From contig CALELC010000342.1 of assembly GCA_937904535.1 (NCBI GenBank), positions 1-13,222 of the forward strand: a stretch of DNA of 13,222 nt, written 5' to 3'. Under the pieces are notes generated by a model that saw only the letters and a program-made list of their open reading frames with translations, searched no databases and had not been told where the DNA came from. Origin of the DNA: an uncultured Planctomycetaceae bacterium. GTDB taxonomy: Bacteria; Planctomycetota; Planctomycetia; Pirellulales; Pirellulaceae. Below, piece by piece: positions 1 through 7,424 of the stretch. Positions within the stretch are counted from its first letter, which is position 1. Each line of letters begins with the position of its first letter. Both the position numbers and the translations under genes were made by a program.

Positions 1-1
1 G

Positions 2-1495
2 GATGAGTATGACACCCGCGGCGTGATCACCATCGAAGGTCTTGCGACTCTTGTCGCAGGCCTTTCAGGCGGCGTCATTCAAACCACTCCGTACATCGGG
101 CACCCTGCCTATAAAGCGATGGGCGGCCGGGCTGCGTACTGCTTCGCGACGGCACTGCTGATTGGATCGGCAGGGATCATCGGCTACTTCGAAGTCCTCA
201 ATGCCTACCTGCCGATCCCTGTCGTGCTGCCGATCCTCGTGTTCGTCGGCCTCGAAATCACCGCCCAGAGTTTTGCCGCGACACCCCGCCGTCACTATCC
301 GGCCGTCGCCTTAGCCTGCGTGCCAGCCCTGGCATTCTTGGCATTATCGTTTCCAGGCCAACTGCTAGGCGATCCCTCGGCGATCGCCGCCGGTTTTACT
401 GTCGACGGTCTGGGCGATGTGCGATTAAGGCACAAGCTGGCGACGCTCACGATGCTATCGAACAGCTTTATCCTGACAAGTCTGCTGTGGGCCTGGATAT
501 TGGCAGCCGTCATCGATCAACGCTTGCGGTTGGCTGCGCTGGTGCTGTTCGCCACCGCCGCCTTGACGCTGTTCGGAGTCGTCCACTCGCCGTTGCCTGA
601 AAACCGGCTATTCTTGCCAATCGGACCTCTGAGCTGGGGCGACTGGGTTCTCGATCCGCAGTTTCGCCGCATGACCTATGAGTATGCCGGAGGCTACTTC
701 GCCGCCGGCGGCCTGTTGTTGCTATGGACACGGATCATGCCTCCGCTGAGACCTACCGACGATTCGCATTGGGCTTCTGAATCGCAGGACTCGCACGGGG
801 GCGCTGAATCAGCCGCTAACCAGACACTCTCACAGCGGGTGTTGGAACCGGAAGTCATGGACACGTATGAAGCGGCGTGCGAGTACGATCAAATGGATCA
901 CGCGGCGGTCAACTCGCGCTTCGTCGACGATCTGCAGGCCGGCGGCCCGATTGGCTCGGACGTGCTCGATCTGGGGACCGGTACCGCCCTGATTCCGATC
1001 GAACTGTGCGACCGCGTGGAATCGGCGCGCGTGCTGGCGGTGGACGCCAGTGTCGAAATGTTGGATTTCGCCCGACGACGGATCGAAATCGCGCAGCACA
1101 CCGATCGGATCCAGTTAGAACAAGCCGATTGCAAGACGCTGCCAGGATTTCAAAAAGAAATGTTTGATCTGGTGATCAGCAATTCGCTGTTCCACCATCT
1201 CCCCGATCCGGGCCAGGCGCTGCAGGCAGCGATCCGCGTGCTGCGACCAGGCGGACGCCTGTTTATCCGTGATTTGGCGCGTCCCGCAACGCTGGCCGAG
1301 GTCGATGCATTGGTCACCCAACATGCGGCTCAGGAGTCTGACTCGGCGCGCGCCATGTTACGCGATTCGCTGTTGGCGGCCTTATCGCTGGCGGAAATCC
1401 GCGAGCTGGTAGCGGCCCACGGCTTTGATCGCGAACGGGTCACGATGACGAGCGATCGACACTGGACCTTTGACGCAGTATTGCCGACCGCCTGA
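2..1495 (+). CDS. Xanthine/uracil permease-like (NCS2) protein fused in frame to a class I SAM-dependent methyltransferase; 5' end outside the window
   Basis: The reading frame is open to the left edge, and the residues before the first possible start (GTG at 23), DEYDTRG, look like conserved permease sequence, so the N-terminus is missing. Numbering from the GTG, residues 1-240 are hydrophobic with about six membrane segments (near 38-56, 62-84, 92-110, 147-165, 169-187 and 224-235). The stretch GGVIQTTPYIGHPAYKAMG resembles the transport core of NCS2 nucleobase permeases. A polar linker (about 240-270) leads into a methyltransferase: the SAM-binding motif DLGTGT lies at 316-321, followed by an AVDAS acidic loop, an SNSLFHHLPDP motif IV region and LRPGGRLFIRD. 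No stop separates the two halves. The methyltransferase could also start on its own at GTG 839 or ATG 857. Substrates of both halves are unknown. I am confident of both domains but less sure they form one polypeptide. Confidence 0.8.
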   Translation, partial: DEYDTRGVITIEGLATLVAGLSGGVIQTTPYIGHPAYKAMGGRAAYCFATALLIGSAGIIGYFEVLNAYLPIPVVLPILVFVGLEITAQSFAATPRRHYPAVALACVPALAFLALSFPGQLLGDPSAIAAGFTVDGLGDVRLRHKLATLTMLSNSFILTSLLWAWILAAVIDQRLRLAALVLFATAALTLFGVVHSPLPENRLFLPIGPLSWGDWVLDPQFRRMTYEYAGGYFAAGGLLLLWTRIMPPLRPTDDSHWASESQDSHGGAESAANQTLSQRVLEPEVMDTYEAACEYDQMDHAAVNSRFVDDLQAGGPIGSDVLDLGTGTALIPIELCDRVESARVLAVDASVEMLDFARRRIEIAQHTDRIQLEQADCKTLPGFQKEMFDLVISNSLFHHLPDPGQALQAAIRVLRPGGRLFIRDLARPATLAEVDALVTQHAAQESDSARAMLRDSLLAALSLAEIRELVAAHGFDRERVTMTSDRHWTFDAVLPTA

Positions 1496-1530
1496 AGCGC
1501 TGCATCACACGACTTACCCAAGCATCGCTC

Positions 1531-2325
1531 ATGCAAACCTATTTGAATCTCTTAGAAGAAATTCTGACCAGCGGCATCGATCGCGGCGATCGCACCGGTA
1601 CCGGCACCCGCAGCGTGTTTGGAAGGCAGTTGCGATTTGATTTGCAGGCCGGGTTCCCGCTGCTGACAACCAAGAAACTGCACGTCCGCTCCATCGTTTA
1701 CGAGTTGCTGTGGTTCCTGCGCGGCGAGACCAACATCCGCTGGCTGAATGAAAACAAGGTCACGATTTGGGATGAGTGGGCTGACGAGAACGGCGAACTC
1801 GGGCCGGTCTACGGACACCAGTGGCGCTCGTGGGCCGGAGCCGATGACCAGACGATCGACCAAATCGCTTGGGTACAGTCCGAAATCCGCCAGAATCCGA
1901 ACTCGCGGCGGCTGATCGTGTCGGCCTGGAATGTCGCGCAACTCGACCAAATGGCGCTGCCGCCCTGTCATCTGCTGTTTCAATTCTATGTCGCCGAGGG
2001 TCGGCTGAGCTGTCAGCTCTACCAGCGAAGTGCTGATGTCTTTTTGGGTGTCCCCTTTAATATCGCCAGTTATGCGCTGCTGACGATGATGATGGCTCAG
2101 GTCACGGGGCTTCAGCCGGGTGAGTTTGTGCACACGTTTGGCGATGTCCATCTGTACCACAACCATTTCGAGCAGGCGAAAACTCAGCTCGCTCGCTCGC
2201 CTCGACCGCTGCCAACGCTCCACATTCGCTCGCAGCCGGCAGCGATTGACGGCTTTGTGTACGAAGATTTTGAACTCGTCGACTACAACCCGCACCCGGC
2301 AATCAAAGCAGTGGTGGCGGTGTAG
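1531..2325 (+). CDS. thyA: Thymidylate synthase
   Basis: Converts dUMP and 5,10-methylenetetrahydrofolate to dTMP and dihydrofolate in the cytoplasm. The 264 residues equal the length of E. coli ThyA and align without gaps at key points. The N-terminal DRTGTGTRSVFG phosphate-binding loop is at about 20-31. The catalytic cysteine is Cys146 in LPPCHLLFQFYV. The RSADVFLGVPFNIASYALL dUMP-binding block and the HLYHNH block follow in the expected order. The ATG at 1531 gives the family N-terminus (MQTYLNLLEEIL); no Shine-Dalgarno sequence precedes it. It lies 35 bases after the permease-methyltransferase gene on the same strand. A dihydrofolate reductase gene, a frequent partner of thyA, is not seen immediately downstream. 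Instead a hairpin follows the stop codon directly. Confidence 0.97.
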   Translation: MQTYLNLLEEILTSGIDRGDRTGTGTRSVFGRQLRFDLQAGFPLLTTKKLHVRSIVYELLWFLRGETNIRWLNENKVTIWDEWADENGELGPVYGHQWRSWAGADDQTIDQIAWVQSEIRQNPNSRRLIVSAWNVAQLDQMALPPCHLLFQFYVAEGRLSCQLYQRSADVFLGVPFNIASYALLTMMMAQVTGLQPGEFVHTFGDVHLYHNHFEQAKTQLARSPRPLPTLHIRSQPAAIDGFVYEDFELVDYNPHPAIKAVVAV

Positions 2326-2349
2326 CAGACGGTCGATTAGCGACCGCTG
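2326..2349 (+). terminator. Hairpin directly after the thyA stop, possible terminator without a T tract
   Basis: The base after the thyA stop begins an inverted repeat. CAG, a bulged A and CGGTCG pair across a 5-base loop (ATTAG) with CGACCG and CTG, giving nine pairs. A second short repeat, GCGAG/CTCGC (2351-2362), follows. There is no run of T, so this is not a classical intrinsic terminator. It could stabilise the thyA mRNA end, or belong to the larger structured spacer. Confidence 0.4.
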
Positions 2350-2525
2350 GGCGAGGGCTCGCGGTAGTCTGTCTTGACGGGTACGATGCCAGACTGGTAG
2401 AGCGAGATGGGCTCAGCGGTGTTTCCTGCCGCGTGGCCTCCGGTGCCTGGGCTCCCAGTGCCCGGGTGCACCGTCCCCGCCCTCTCCAGTCGAGAAAGCG
2501 ACGCGTTGATTGCTCGCCCCACCAT
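2337..2525 (-). CDS. Possible small hypothetical protein (62 aa) in the spacer after thyA
   Basis: This minus-strand frame starts with ATG at 2525 and ends with TAA at 2337. It fits between the thyA stop and the likely true start of the next gene. The translation has a glycine-rich middle (HPGTGSPGTGG) and a C-terminal part ending in IVPVKTDYREPSPSGR. By eye about three quarters of third codon positions are G or C, close to the competing plus-strand frame, so base composition does not decide between them. No ribosome binding site is visible and I recognise no domain. It could be a chance frame within a structured repeat. It is listed because the plus-strand frame opposite it looks like a poor N-terminus. 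Confidence 0.3.
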   Translation of the reverse strand: MVGRAINASLSRLERAGTVHPGTGSPGTGGHAAGNTAEPISLYQSGIVPVKTDYREPSPSGR

Positions 2526-3540
2526 CGCTGAGCCGACTTACAAGTGCTCGGCTGATGCTGCGCCTGGACAATCGCACGCAAACCTGTCGCCGCGCACTTT
2601 CACGGCGCAGCTGGCTCGCTGGCTGCCGTTGATTGTGCTGGCGGCTCTGGCCGCCGGCGGCTGCCGCGGAGCGGCCTATCGGGACGTGTACCAACAGAAG
2701 ATGGCCAGCGAGATCCGCGTCCTCGAAGATCAACTGTACGAGGCCGATTATCACAATCAGGTACTCACCGACGAACTGGAGCGTCTGAAGTCACAGATCG
2801 CTGTACCCGCCGAGCGACGCTCGCGGCCCGTCGAAGAGCCTCGCCGAAGCAGCGAACGCAGCGTGACCGATCCGCCAGCGCGTCGCAGCGAACCAGCCGC
2901 GCCGCAGTTGCCTGCGCGGCCCATTCCCGATCCCGTCGATCCACCGCTGGTGCCGATTCCACCCGGCACCGAAGAGTTGGATTTCCCTGACGTCGATCTC
3001 GGAGAACCGCTTCCACCGGGAGATCCCGCAGCGCCCCCCGGACAAATCCAATTGCCCGACTCCGTTCGTAAGCTCTATCGCGAAGAGCCAGCGGAACCGA
3101 CATCGGTGCGGATCAATCCCGGCCTCTCCGGCGGTCACCGCTTTGATGACGCAGAAGAAAAAACGGGGATGTATCTCGCGGTGGAGGTCGTGGATGAAGC
3201 AGGCAAATTAGTTTCGCTCGACAATCTCGATCGCTACGGTGAACTGAACGTCGCGATCGTCGATCCGCAGCGGGAACCCGCCGACGCTCAGCTCGGCCAG
3301 TGGAATTTCGCCGGCAGCGAACTGCGAGCGCTTGTGCGTTCCGGCACCAGCGGACCGGTTCCAGGTGACCGGATCGACGTGCATGTTGCCTGGAATGAAA
3401 AGCTACCGCTCGGTACCAACGTGGTCGCACATGTTCGCTTGACAGTGGATGAAACTCAGCTTCAAGCGCAGGCAGAATTGCCAACCGCCGACGCCGTGAT
3501 GGCCCGTTGGAATCCACGGGCGGGAAACCCGACCCGCTAA
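2407..3540 (+). CDS. Predicted lipoprotein or exported coiled-coil protein with a proline-rich linker; start uncertain
   Basis: The only in-frame ATG (2407) gives 377 residues, but the first 68 precede a hydrophobic segment (72-85, LPLIVLAALAAGG) ending at Cys86. This looks like a lipoprotein signal peptide with an imperfect lipobox. An N-region that long is unlikely. A start at TTG 2506 or CTG 2584 would fit better, the latter giving a signal of about 26 residues. After Cys86 come a charged helix likely to form a coiled coil (about 91-130), a basic and proline-rich linker (about 132-218), and a C-terminal domain (about 230-370) with alternating hydrophobic strands such as MYLAVEVVD and DRIDVHVAW. 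I do not recognise the family. Envelope location and a structural role are inferences. The C-terminal two thirds are convincingly coding. Confidence 0.75.
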   Translation: MGSAVFPAAWPPVPGLPVPGCTVPALSSRESDALIARPTIAEPTYKCSADAAPGQSHANLSPRTFTAQLARWLPLIVLAALAAGGCRGAAYRDVYQQKMASEIRVLEDQLYEADYHNQVLTDELERLKSQIAVPAERRSRPVEEPRRSSERSVTDPPARRSEPAAPQLPARPIPDPVDPPLVPIPPGTEELDFPDVDLGEPLPPGDPAAPPGQIQLPDSVRKLYREEPAEPTSVRINPGLSGGHRFDDAEEKTGMYLAVEVVDEAGKLVSLDNLDRYGELNVAIVDPQREPADAQLGQWNFAGSELRALVRSGTSGPVPGDRIDVHVAWNEKLPLGTNVVAHVRLTVDETQLQAQAELPTADAVMARWNPRAGNPTR

Positions 3541-3562
3541 ACCGGCGGACGCGTTCCTCGGG

Positions 3563-3590
3563 TTGAAGTTTGCTGCACTTCACTTAATAC
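3563..3590 (+). promoter_or_regulatory. Weak sigma-70-like promoter candidate upstream of purH
   Basis: TTGAAG at 3563 and TAATAC at 3585 are separated by 16 bases, in the 87-base spacer before purH. Matches to consensus are only 4/6 and 3/6. The spacer also holds a 6-bp inverted repeat (TGAAGT/ACTTCA, 3564-3582) that could be an operator or chance. It sits where a promoter for the purH-trpC pair would be needed. Confidence 0.25.
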
Positions 3591-3627
3591 TTGGCCTTGG
3601 CAATTCGCCTCCTTCGTCCCTCTTTGA

Positions 3628-5211
3628 ATGACATCTACCGTGTCTAACGTTGTTCCGATTCGAACCGCGATTCTTAGCGTCAGCGATAAACTCGGTATCG
3701 TCGATTTGGCGATGGGGCTGCGTCGCGCCGGGGTTCGCATCTTGAGCACTGGCGGTACGCGCCAACACCTGGAAAGCTCAGGAATCAGCGTAGAGGACGT
3801 GTCGGAGTATACCGGTTTTCCGGAATTGCTCGACGGTCGCTTGAAAACCTTGCACCCGCGTATTTTTGGGGGCATCCTCGCCAAGCGCGATAATCCCGAA
3901 CATCAGGAAGCGGCAGAAGAATACGATCTGGATCCGATCGACCTGATCGTGGTGAATCTGTACCCATTCGCGGCGACCGCTAGCCGCGCCGGAGCCACCC
4001 GGGAAGAGATCATCGAGCAAATCGACATCGGCGGTCCGAGCTTGGTGCGTGCGGCGGCAAAGAATCACTCGCATGTCACCGTGGCCACGAGCCCACAACA
4101 ATACGGTGAGATCCTCGCCGCCTTGGAAGAGAACGGCGGTACCGACCTGAAGTTGCGTCAGCAACTCGCTCATGAAGCGTTTGAGCACACGGCCGCTTAC
4201 GATCGCGGAATTGCCGACTACTTGGCCGGGGAAACGATGTCTCGCGATTTCCCCGCGACTCTGCATTTTTCGCTGCGGCGCAAGTCGCAGCTCCGTTACG
4301 GCGAAAACCCGCACCAGCGCGCAGCGCTGTACTACGACCCCACCGTTCGGACAGCGAACCTCGTCACCGCTCGCCAACTCGGCGGCAAGGAGTTGTCTTA
4401 TAACAACCTGCTGGACCTCGACTCTGCTTTAGAGATCGTGCGGGGGCAGAATCTCCCGGCGGTGTCGGTGATCAAACACAATAACCCCTGTGGAGCTGCA
4501 ACCGCGGACAAGCTGTCGGTCGCCTGCCAGAAAGCGCTGGCGGGTGATCCCTTGAGCGCCTTTGGCTCAGTGCTCGGCTTTAACCGCACGCTCGATTTAG
4601 CGACCGCTGAAGTGCTTTGCGAGCCGGGGCTGTTCATCGAAGCGATCGTCGCTCCTGATTTTGAGGCCGCTGCTGTCGGTGTGTTGACCACACGACCACG
4701 CTGGCGCGAAAACGTCCGCCTGATGCAAGTCGGGCGACTCGATGAACCGGAATCTGCGCCGCAGCGGCGGTTCATCAGTGGCGGGGTGTTGGTGCAAGAC
4801 GCCGATCGCTTGCCATCGATTCCATTGCAGTGGAAGACCGCAACACGCACACAGGTGCCCGAGGGACTGTGGGATGATGTGGCCTTCGCTTGGGACATGG
4901 TCCGGTATGTGAAAAGCAACGCCATCGTCCTAGCGCAAAACACCTCGCTCATCGGCGTGGGCGCCGGCCAGATGAGCCGGGTCGACAGTGTCGAAATTGC
5001 GATCGAGAAGGCGGGTGACCGCGCTCGCGGTTCGGTACTGGCTTCCGACGCCTTCTTCCCGTTTGCCGATTCGATCGACGCGGCGGCCGACGCAGGCATT
5101 GTTGCCATCATTCAGCCCGGCGGTTCGCGGCGGGATGACGAGGTGATCGAAGCCTGCGATCGATACGGAATTGCGATGGTCCTGACCGGCCGCCGCCACT
5201 TCCGCCACTGA
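3628..5211 (+). CDS. purH: Bifunctional AICAR formyltransferase / IMP cyclohydrolase
   Basis: Catalyses the last two steps of de novo purine synthesis: formyl transfer from 10-formyl-tetrahydrofolate to AICAR, then ring closure to IMP. At 527 residues it is close to E. coli PurH. The N-terminal IMP cyclohydrolase (MGS-like) domain shows AILSVSDKLGI, LSTGGT, GFPELLDGRLKTLHPRIFGG and IDLIVVNLYPF. The C-terminal transformylase domain shows LRYGENPHQ, the KHNNPCGAA block with the likely catalytic Lys283-His284, SNAIVLAQNTSLIGVGAGQ at about 430-448, and the terminal QPGGSRRDDEVIEA region. The ATG at 3628 gives a short leader before the conserved part; GTG 3640 is an alternative. It is followed after 3 bases by trpC, so the two are very likely cotranscribed. 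Confidence 0.97.
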   Translation: MTSTVSNVVPIRTAILSVSDKLGIVDLAMGLRRAGVRILSTGGTRQHLESSGISVEDVSEYTGFPELLDGRLKTLHPRIFGGILAKRDNPEHQEAAEEYDLDPIDLIVVNLYPFAATASRAGATREEIIEQIDIGGPSLVRAAAKNHSHVTVATSPQQYGEILAALEENGGTDLKLRQQLAHEAFEHTAAYDRGIADYLAGETMSRDFPATLHFSLRRKSQLRYGENPHQRAALYYDPTVRTANLVTARQLGGKELSYNNLLDLDSALEIVRGQNLPAVSVIKHNNPCGAATADKLSVACQKALAGDPLSAFGSVLGFNRTLDLATAEVLCEPGLFIEAIVAPDFEAAAVGVLTTRPRWRENVRLMQVGRLDEPESAPQRRFISGGVLVQDADRLPSIPLQWKTATRTQVPEGLWDDVAFAWDMVRYVKSNAIVLAQNTSLIGVGAGQMSRVDSVEIAIEKAGDRARGSVLASDAFFPFADSIDAAADAGIVAIIQPGGSRRDDEVIEACDRYGIAMVLTGRRHFRH

Positions 5212-5214
5212 GCC

Positions 5215-6000
5215 ATGTCGAACATCCTAGACAAAATTGTCGCCAGTACGCGGCAGAAAGTCGCTGCGGATCGTGCCGCCACACCAGAGAGTGAGTTGCG
5301 AGCCCAGATCGCGGACGCACCCGCCGCGCGTGATTTTTACGCGGCTTTGGCCGCAGGCGACGAAGTTCGGCTCATCGCCGAGGTCAAACGCGCCAGTCCC
5401 TCGGCTGGCTTGATCCGCCCTGATTTCGATCCGGTAGCGATCGCGACGGCATATGCAGAATCGGGTGCCGCTTGCATCAGTGTGCTGACGGATGAACCGT
5501 TCTTTCAAGGCAGCCTTGATTACCTCCGCGCCATACGCGCAAAGGTGGCTGTCCCCTTGCTGCGCAAAGATTTCATCGTCGACTCGTATCAGCTGCTCGA
5601 AGCTCGCGCTGCGGGGGCTGACTGCGTGCTGCTGATCGCTGAATGTCTCACCGCTGATGAGCTGCGGCGACTGCACGATAAAGCCCATGCACTCGGCCTG
5701 CAGACGCTGATTGAGCTCTACGACACCGAGAACCTCGATGCGGTGCTCGCAACCGGTACTCGATTGGTGGGAGTGAACAATCGTGACCTCCGGACGTTCA
5801 AGACGGACCTGCACCACACGCTGCGACTGCGTCAATTGATTCCCGAGGATCGGCTGCTCGTCGGCGAAAGTGGCATCGCGACGGCCGACGATGTGCGTCT
5901 ACTAGGCAACGGCGGCGTCAAAGCAATTTTGGTCGGTGAGTCGCTGATGCGTCAGCAGGATATTCGAGCCGCCGTGCAGGCGCTAATCGGCAATCAGTAG
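5215..6000 (+). CDS. trpC: Indole-3-glycerol-phosphate synthase
   Basis: Converts 1-(2-carboxyphenylamino)-1-deoxyribulose 5-phosphate to indole-3-glycerol phosphate in tryptophan synthesis. It is a single-domain TIM barrel of 261 residues, not fused to TrpF. Expected catalytic residues are present: Glu56 and Lys58 in AEVKRASPS, Lys118 in LLRKDFIVD, Glu167 in LIELYD, Asn188 in GVNNRDL, and Glu218-Ser219 in LVGESGI. The phosphate-binding end (NGGVKAILVGESLM) is also intact. The ATG lies 3 bases after the purH stop, without a Shine-Dalgarno sequence, which suggests translation by re-initiation. No other trp gene is in the window, so tryptophan genes appear to be scattered in this genome. Confidence 0.97.
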   Translation: MSNILDKIVASTRQKVAADRAATPESELRAQIADAPAARDFYAALAAGDEVRLIAEVKRASPSAGLIRPDFDPVAIATAYAESGAACISVLTDEPFFQGSLDYLRAIRAKVAVPLLRKDFIVDSYQLLEARAAGADCVLLIAECLTADELRRLHDKAHALGLQTLIELYDTENLDAVLATGTRLVGVNNRDLRTFKTDLHHTLRLRQLIPEDRLLVGESGIATADDVRLLGNGGVKAILVGESLMRQQDIRAAVQALIGNQ

Positions 6001-6108
6001 CGTCCGGCTGCGCAGCAAGGGTTGTCGGGTCGTCGTCCCGCGTGACGCGAGCGCATCGAACGTTTGTTTCTATTTTCAGCTTGTGTCCTTTCGCCCCTGA
6101 GTCTGTTG

Positions 6109-7077
6109 ATGCGTTTTGGCGTGCTGGGTACTGGCCGAATCACTCGTCGCTTGGTCGCGGACCTGCAGTCGACACCGGGAGTGGAAGTCACAGCGATTGG
6201 CAGTCGTGACGCGTCGCGTGCGACTTGGTGCTGCGGCCAATATGGGATCGCCAAATCCGTTGTGGGTTACGAGCAATTGATCCACGACCCGCAGGTCGAT
6301 GCGGTCTACATCGCGTTGCCGCCGGCGTTGCATGCCCAGTGGTGTTTGGCAGCCGCGGCCGCTGGCAAACATGTGCTGTGCGAAAAGCCATTGGCCCTCA
6401 ACCATCGCGAAGCTACGGAAATCGCCGCAGCCTGTTCGGCGGCCGGGGTTCGCTGGCTCGATGCCACCGCTTGGCTGCATCATGACCGAACCGTAGCTCT
6501 GCAGAACTGGTTGCAGGCGGGCAAGTTCGGCAAACTGCGACACGTGAGCGTCGCTGTGTCATTCTTTGAACCGTTCCAGGACCAGGACCACCGCCGCGAC
6601 GCATCGCTCGGCGGCGGCAGTTTGCTCGATTTGGGTTGGTATGCCGCTGGGTGCGCCGTGCTGGCGGCCGGAGTTCCGCAGCGAGTGTTCGCGCAAACGC
6701 ACCTGCGCGACGGGGTCGCGTTCCGCACGAACGCCATTCTATGGTTCGCCGACGATGTCACCGCCACGCTCAATTGCGGGTATGATACGGCGACACGCAA
6801 GTGGTGTGAGTGGGCCGGTGATCAGGCGTCGGTGGTGTGCGATGACTTCACTCGTCCCTGGATCGATCGGCCGGCGCGAGTCTGGATTCATGATCGTGCC
6901 GGGACCGCGACTTCACACTCATTCAGTGGCTCGCAGGAGCGAAACATGATCGCCCGGCTCGGTTCGGATCAAGATCTCACACCCTTTCAAACTCAGGCTC
7001 TGCGAACGCAGGCGACCTTGGATGCGATGATCCGCAGCAGCCAATCCGGGGCCATGGAGACCGTCACGTGCGAATGA
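6109..7077 (+). CDS. Gfo/Idh/MocA-family NAD(P)-dependent oxidoreductase
   Basis: The 322 residues begin with a Rossmann fold (MRFGVLGTGRITRRL). They carry the family signature EKP at 92-94 (HVLCEKPLAL), which contributes the catalytic lysine in related enzymes. A C-terminal substrate domain includes GGGSLLDLGWYAAG (168-181), the usual region contacting sugar or polyol substrates. The ATG at 6109 is chosen because it places the nucleotide-binding glycines six residues in; the frame stays open to TTG 6064 but that extension adds only hydrophobic residues. Members of this family oxidise or reduce sugars, inositols and related compounds, and the substrate here cannot be told. The last 10 bases overlap the following PII gene, so the two are probably translationally coupled. 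Confidence 0.9.
   Translation: MRFGVLGTGRITRRLVADLQSTPGVEVTAIGSRDASRATWCCGQYGIAKSVVGYEQLIHDPQVDAVYIALPPALHAQWCLAAAAAGKHVLCEKPLALNHREATEIAAACSAAGVRWLDATAWLHHDRTVALQNWLQAGKFGKLRHVSVAVSFFEPFQDQDHRRDASLGGGSLLDLGWYAAGCAVLAAGVPQRVFAQTHLRDGVAFRTNAILWFADDVTATLNCGYDTATRKWCEWAGDQASVVCDDFTRPWIDRPARVWIHDRAGTATSHSFSGSQERNMIARLGSDQDLTPFQTQALRTQATLDAMIRSSQSGAMETVTCE
7056..7059 (+). promoter_or_regulatory. Ribosome binding site (GGAG) that decides the PII start
   Basis: GGAG at 7056-7059 lies 8 bases before GTG 7068 and 14 before ATG 7074, which favours the GTG. Shine-Dalgarno sequences are otherwise rare in this window, so its presence inside the preceding coding region is informative. Confidence 0.45.
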
Positions 7078-7424
7078 TCTTTGCCACCATTCAGCCGACC
7101 AAACTCTCAACCGTCCGCGCGGCGCTCGCCCAGATTGGCGTGCAGTCACTCACCGTGTGCGACGCACAAGGCTACGCACGCCAACGCGGCCAAACCGCCC
7201 GTTTTCGCGGCAACGAATATCGCGTCGATTTGTTGCGAAAGTTGACGCTGGAAATTGGCGTCGAAGAAGACCAACTCGAACGCGTGATCGAAACCATCCG
7301 CACCGCCGCGCGAACCGGCCGCGATGGTCAGATCGGTGACGGCAAGATTTTCGTGCTACCGATGGCGATGATGCAGGACATCGCTGCCGCGCCGAGTGAC
7401 CAGCCACTGGAGTCGCTGCCATGA
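7068..7424 (+). CDS. PII-family signal protein (GlnB/GlnK-like) with altered nucleotide site
   Basis: PII proteins are trimeric sensors of 2-oxoglutarate and ATP/ADP that control nitrogen and carbon metabolism. From GTG 7068 the protein has 118 residues and aligns with E. coli GlnB from residue 1. Gln39 and Lys58, which contact 2-oxoglutarate, and Tyr51, the uridylylation site, are kept in the T-loop (RFRGNEY), while Tyr46 is Phe. The B-loop reads TGRDGQIGDGKIFV, three residues longer than in E. coli. After it the C-terminus diverges: the conserved RIRTGE segment is absent, so the arginines equivalent to 101 and 103 that bind ATP phosphates are missing. ATG 7074, overlapping the upstream stop as ATGA, is an alternative start. 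The 3' end overlaps the next gene. It may be a PII with changed ATP binding rather than a standard GlnB. Confidence 0.9.
   Translation: MRMIFATIQPTKLSTVRAALAQIGVQSLTVCDAQGYARQRGQTARFRGNEYRVDLLRKLTLEIGVEEDQLERVIETIRTAARTGRDGQIGDGKIFVLPMAMMQDIAAAPSDQPLESLP

Larger units (their letters stand above)
2326..2554. repeat. Spacer dense in inverted repeats, candidate structured or dispersed element
   Basis: At least four inverted repeats fall within 150 bases: 2326-2349 (nine pairs with one bulge), 2351-2362 (GCGAG/CTCGC), 2366-2371 with 2390-2395 (AGTCTG/CAGACT, 18-base loop), and 2442-2472. The last pairs GGTG and CCTGGGC with GCCCGGG and CACC, with one G-T pair and a 2-base bulge. Such clustering is not seen in the other spacers of the window. 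It may be a dispersed intergenic repeat, a small RNA, or the folded message of the small minus-strand frame noted separately. I have no family name for it. Confidence 0.35.

Noticed and set aside
1552..2295. Long minus-strand open frame (247 codons) opposite thyA
   Set aside because: It mirrors the full thyA gene, whose catalytic motifs are unmistakable; the antisense translation shows no domain.
3778..4377. Minus-strand open frame (199 codons) opposite purH
   Set aside because: It lies wholly inside the conserved purH sequence; a GC-rich antisense shadow.
6007..6049. Palindrome GCTGCGCAGC and short repeat CGCG-TGA-CGCG after trpC, possible terminator
   Set aside because: The stems are short, separate and not followed by a T run, so a terminator cannot be supported.
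6064..6108. TTG 6064 as start of the oxidoreductase, giving a hydrophobic N-terminal extension
   Set aside because: The extension is not part of the family, and ATG 6109 places the Rossmann glycines at the usual distance from the N-terminus.
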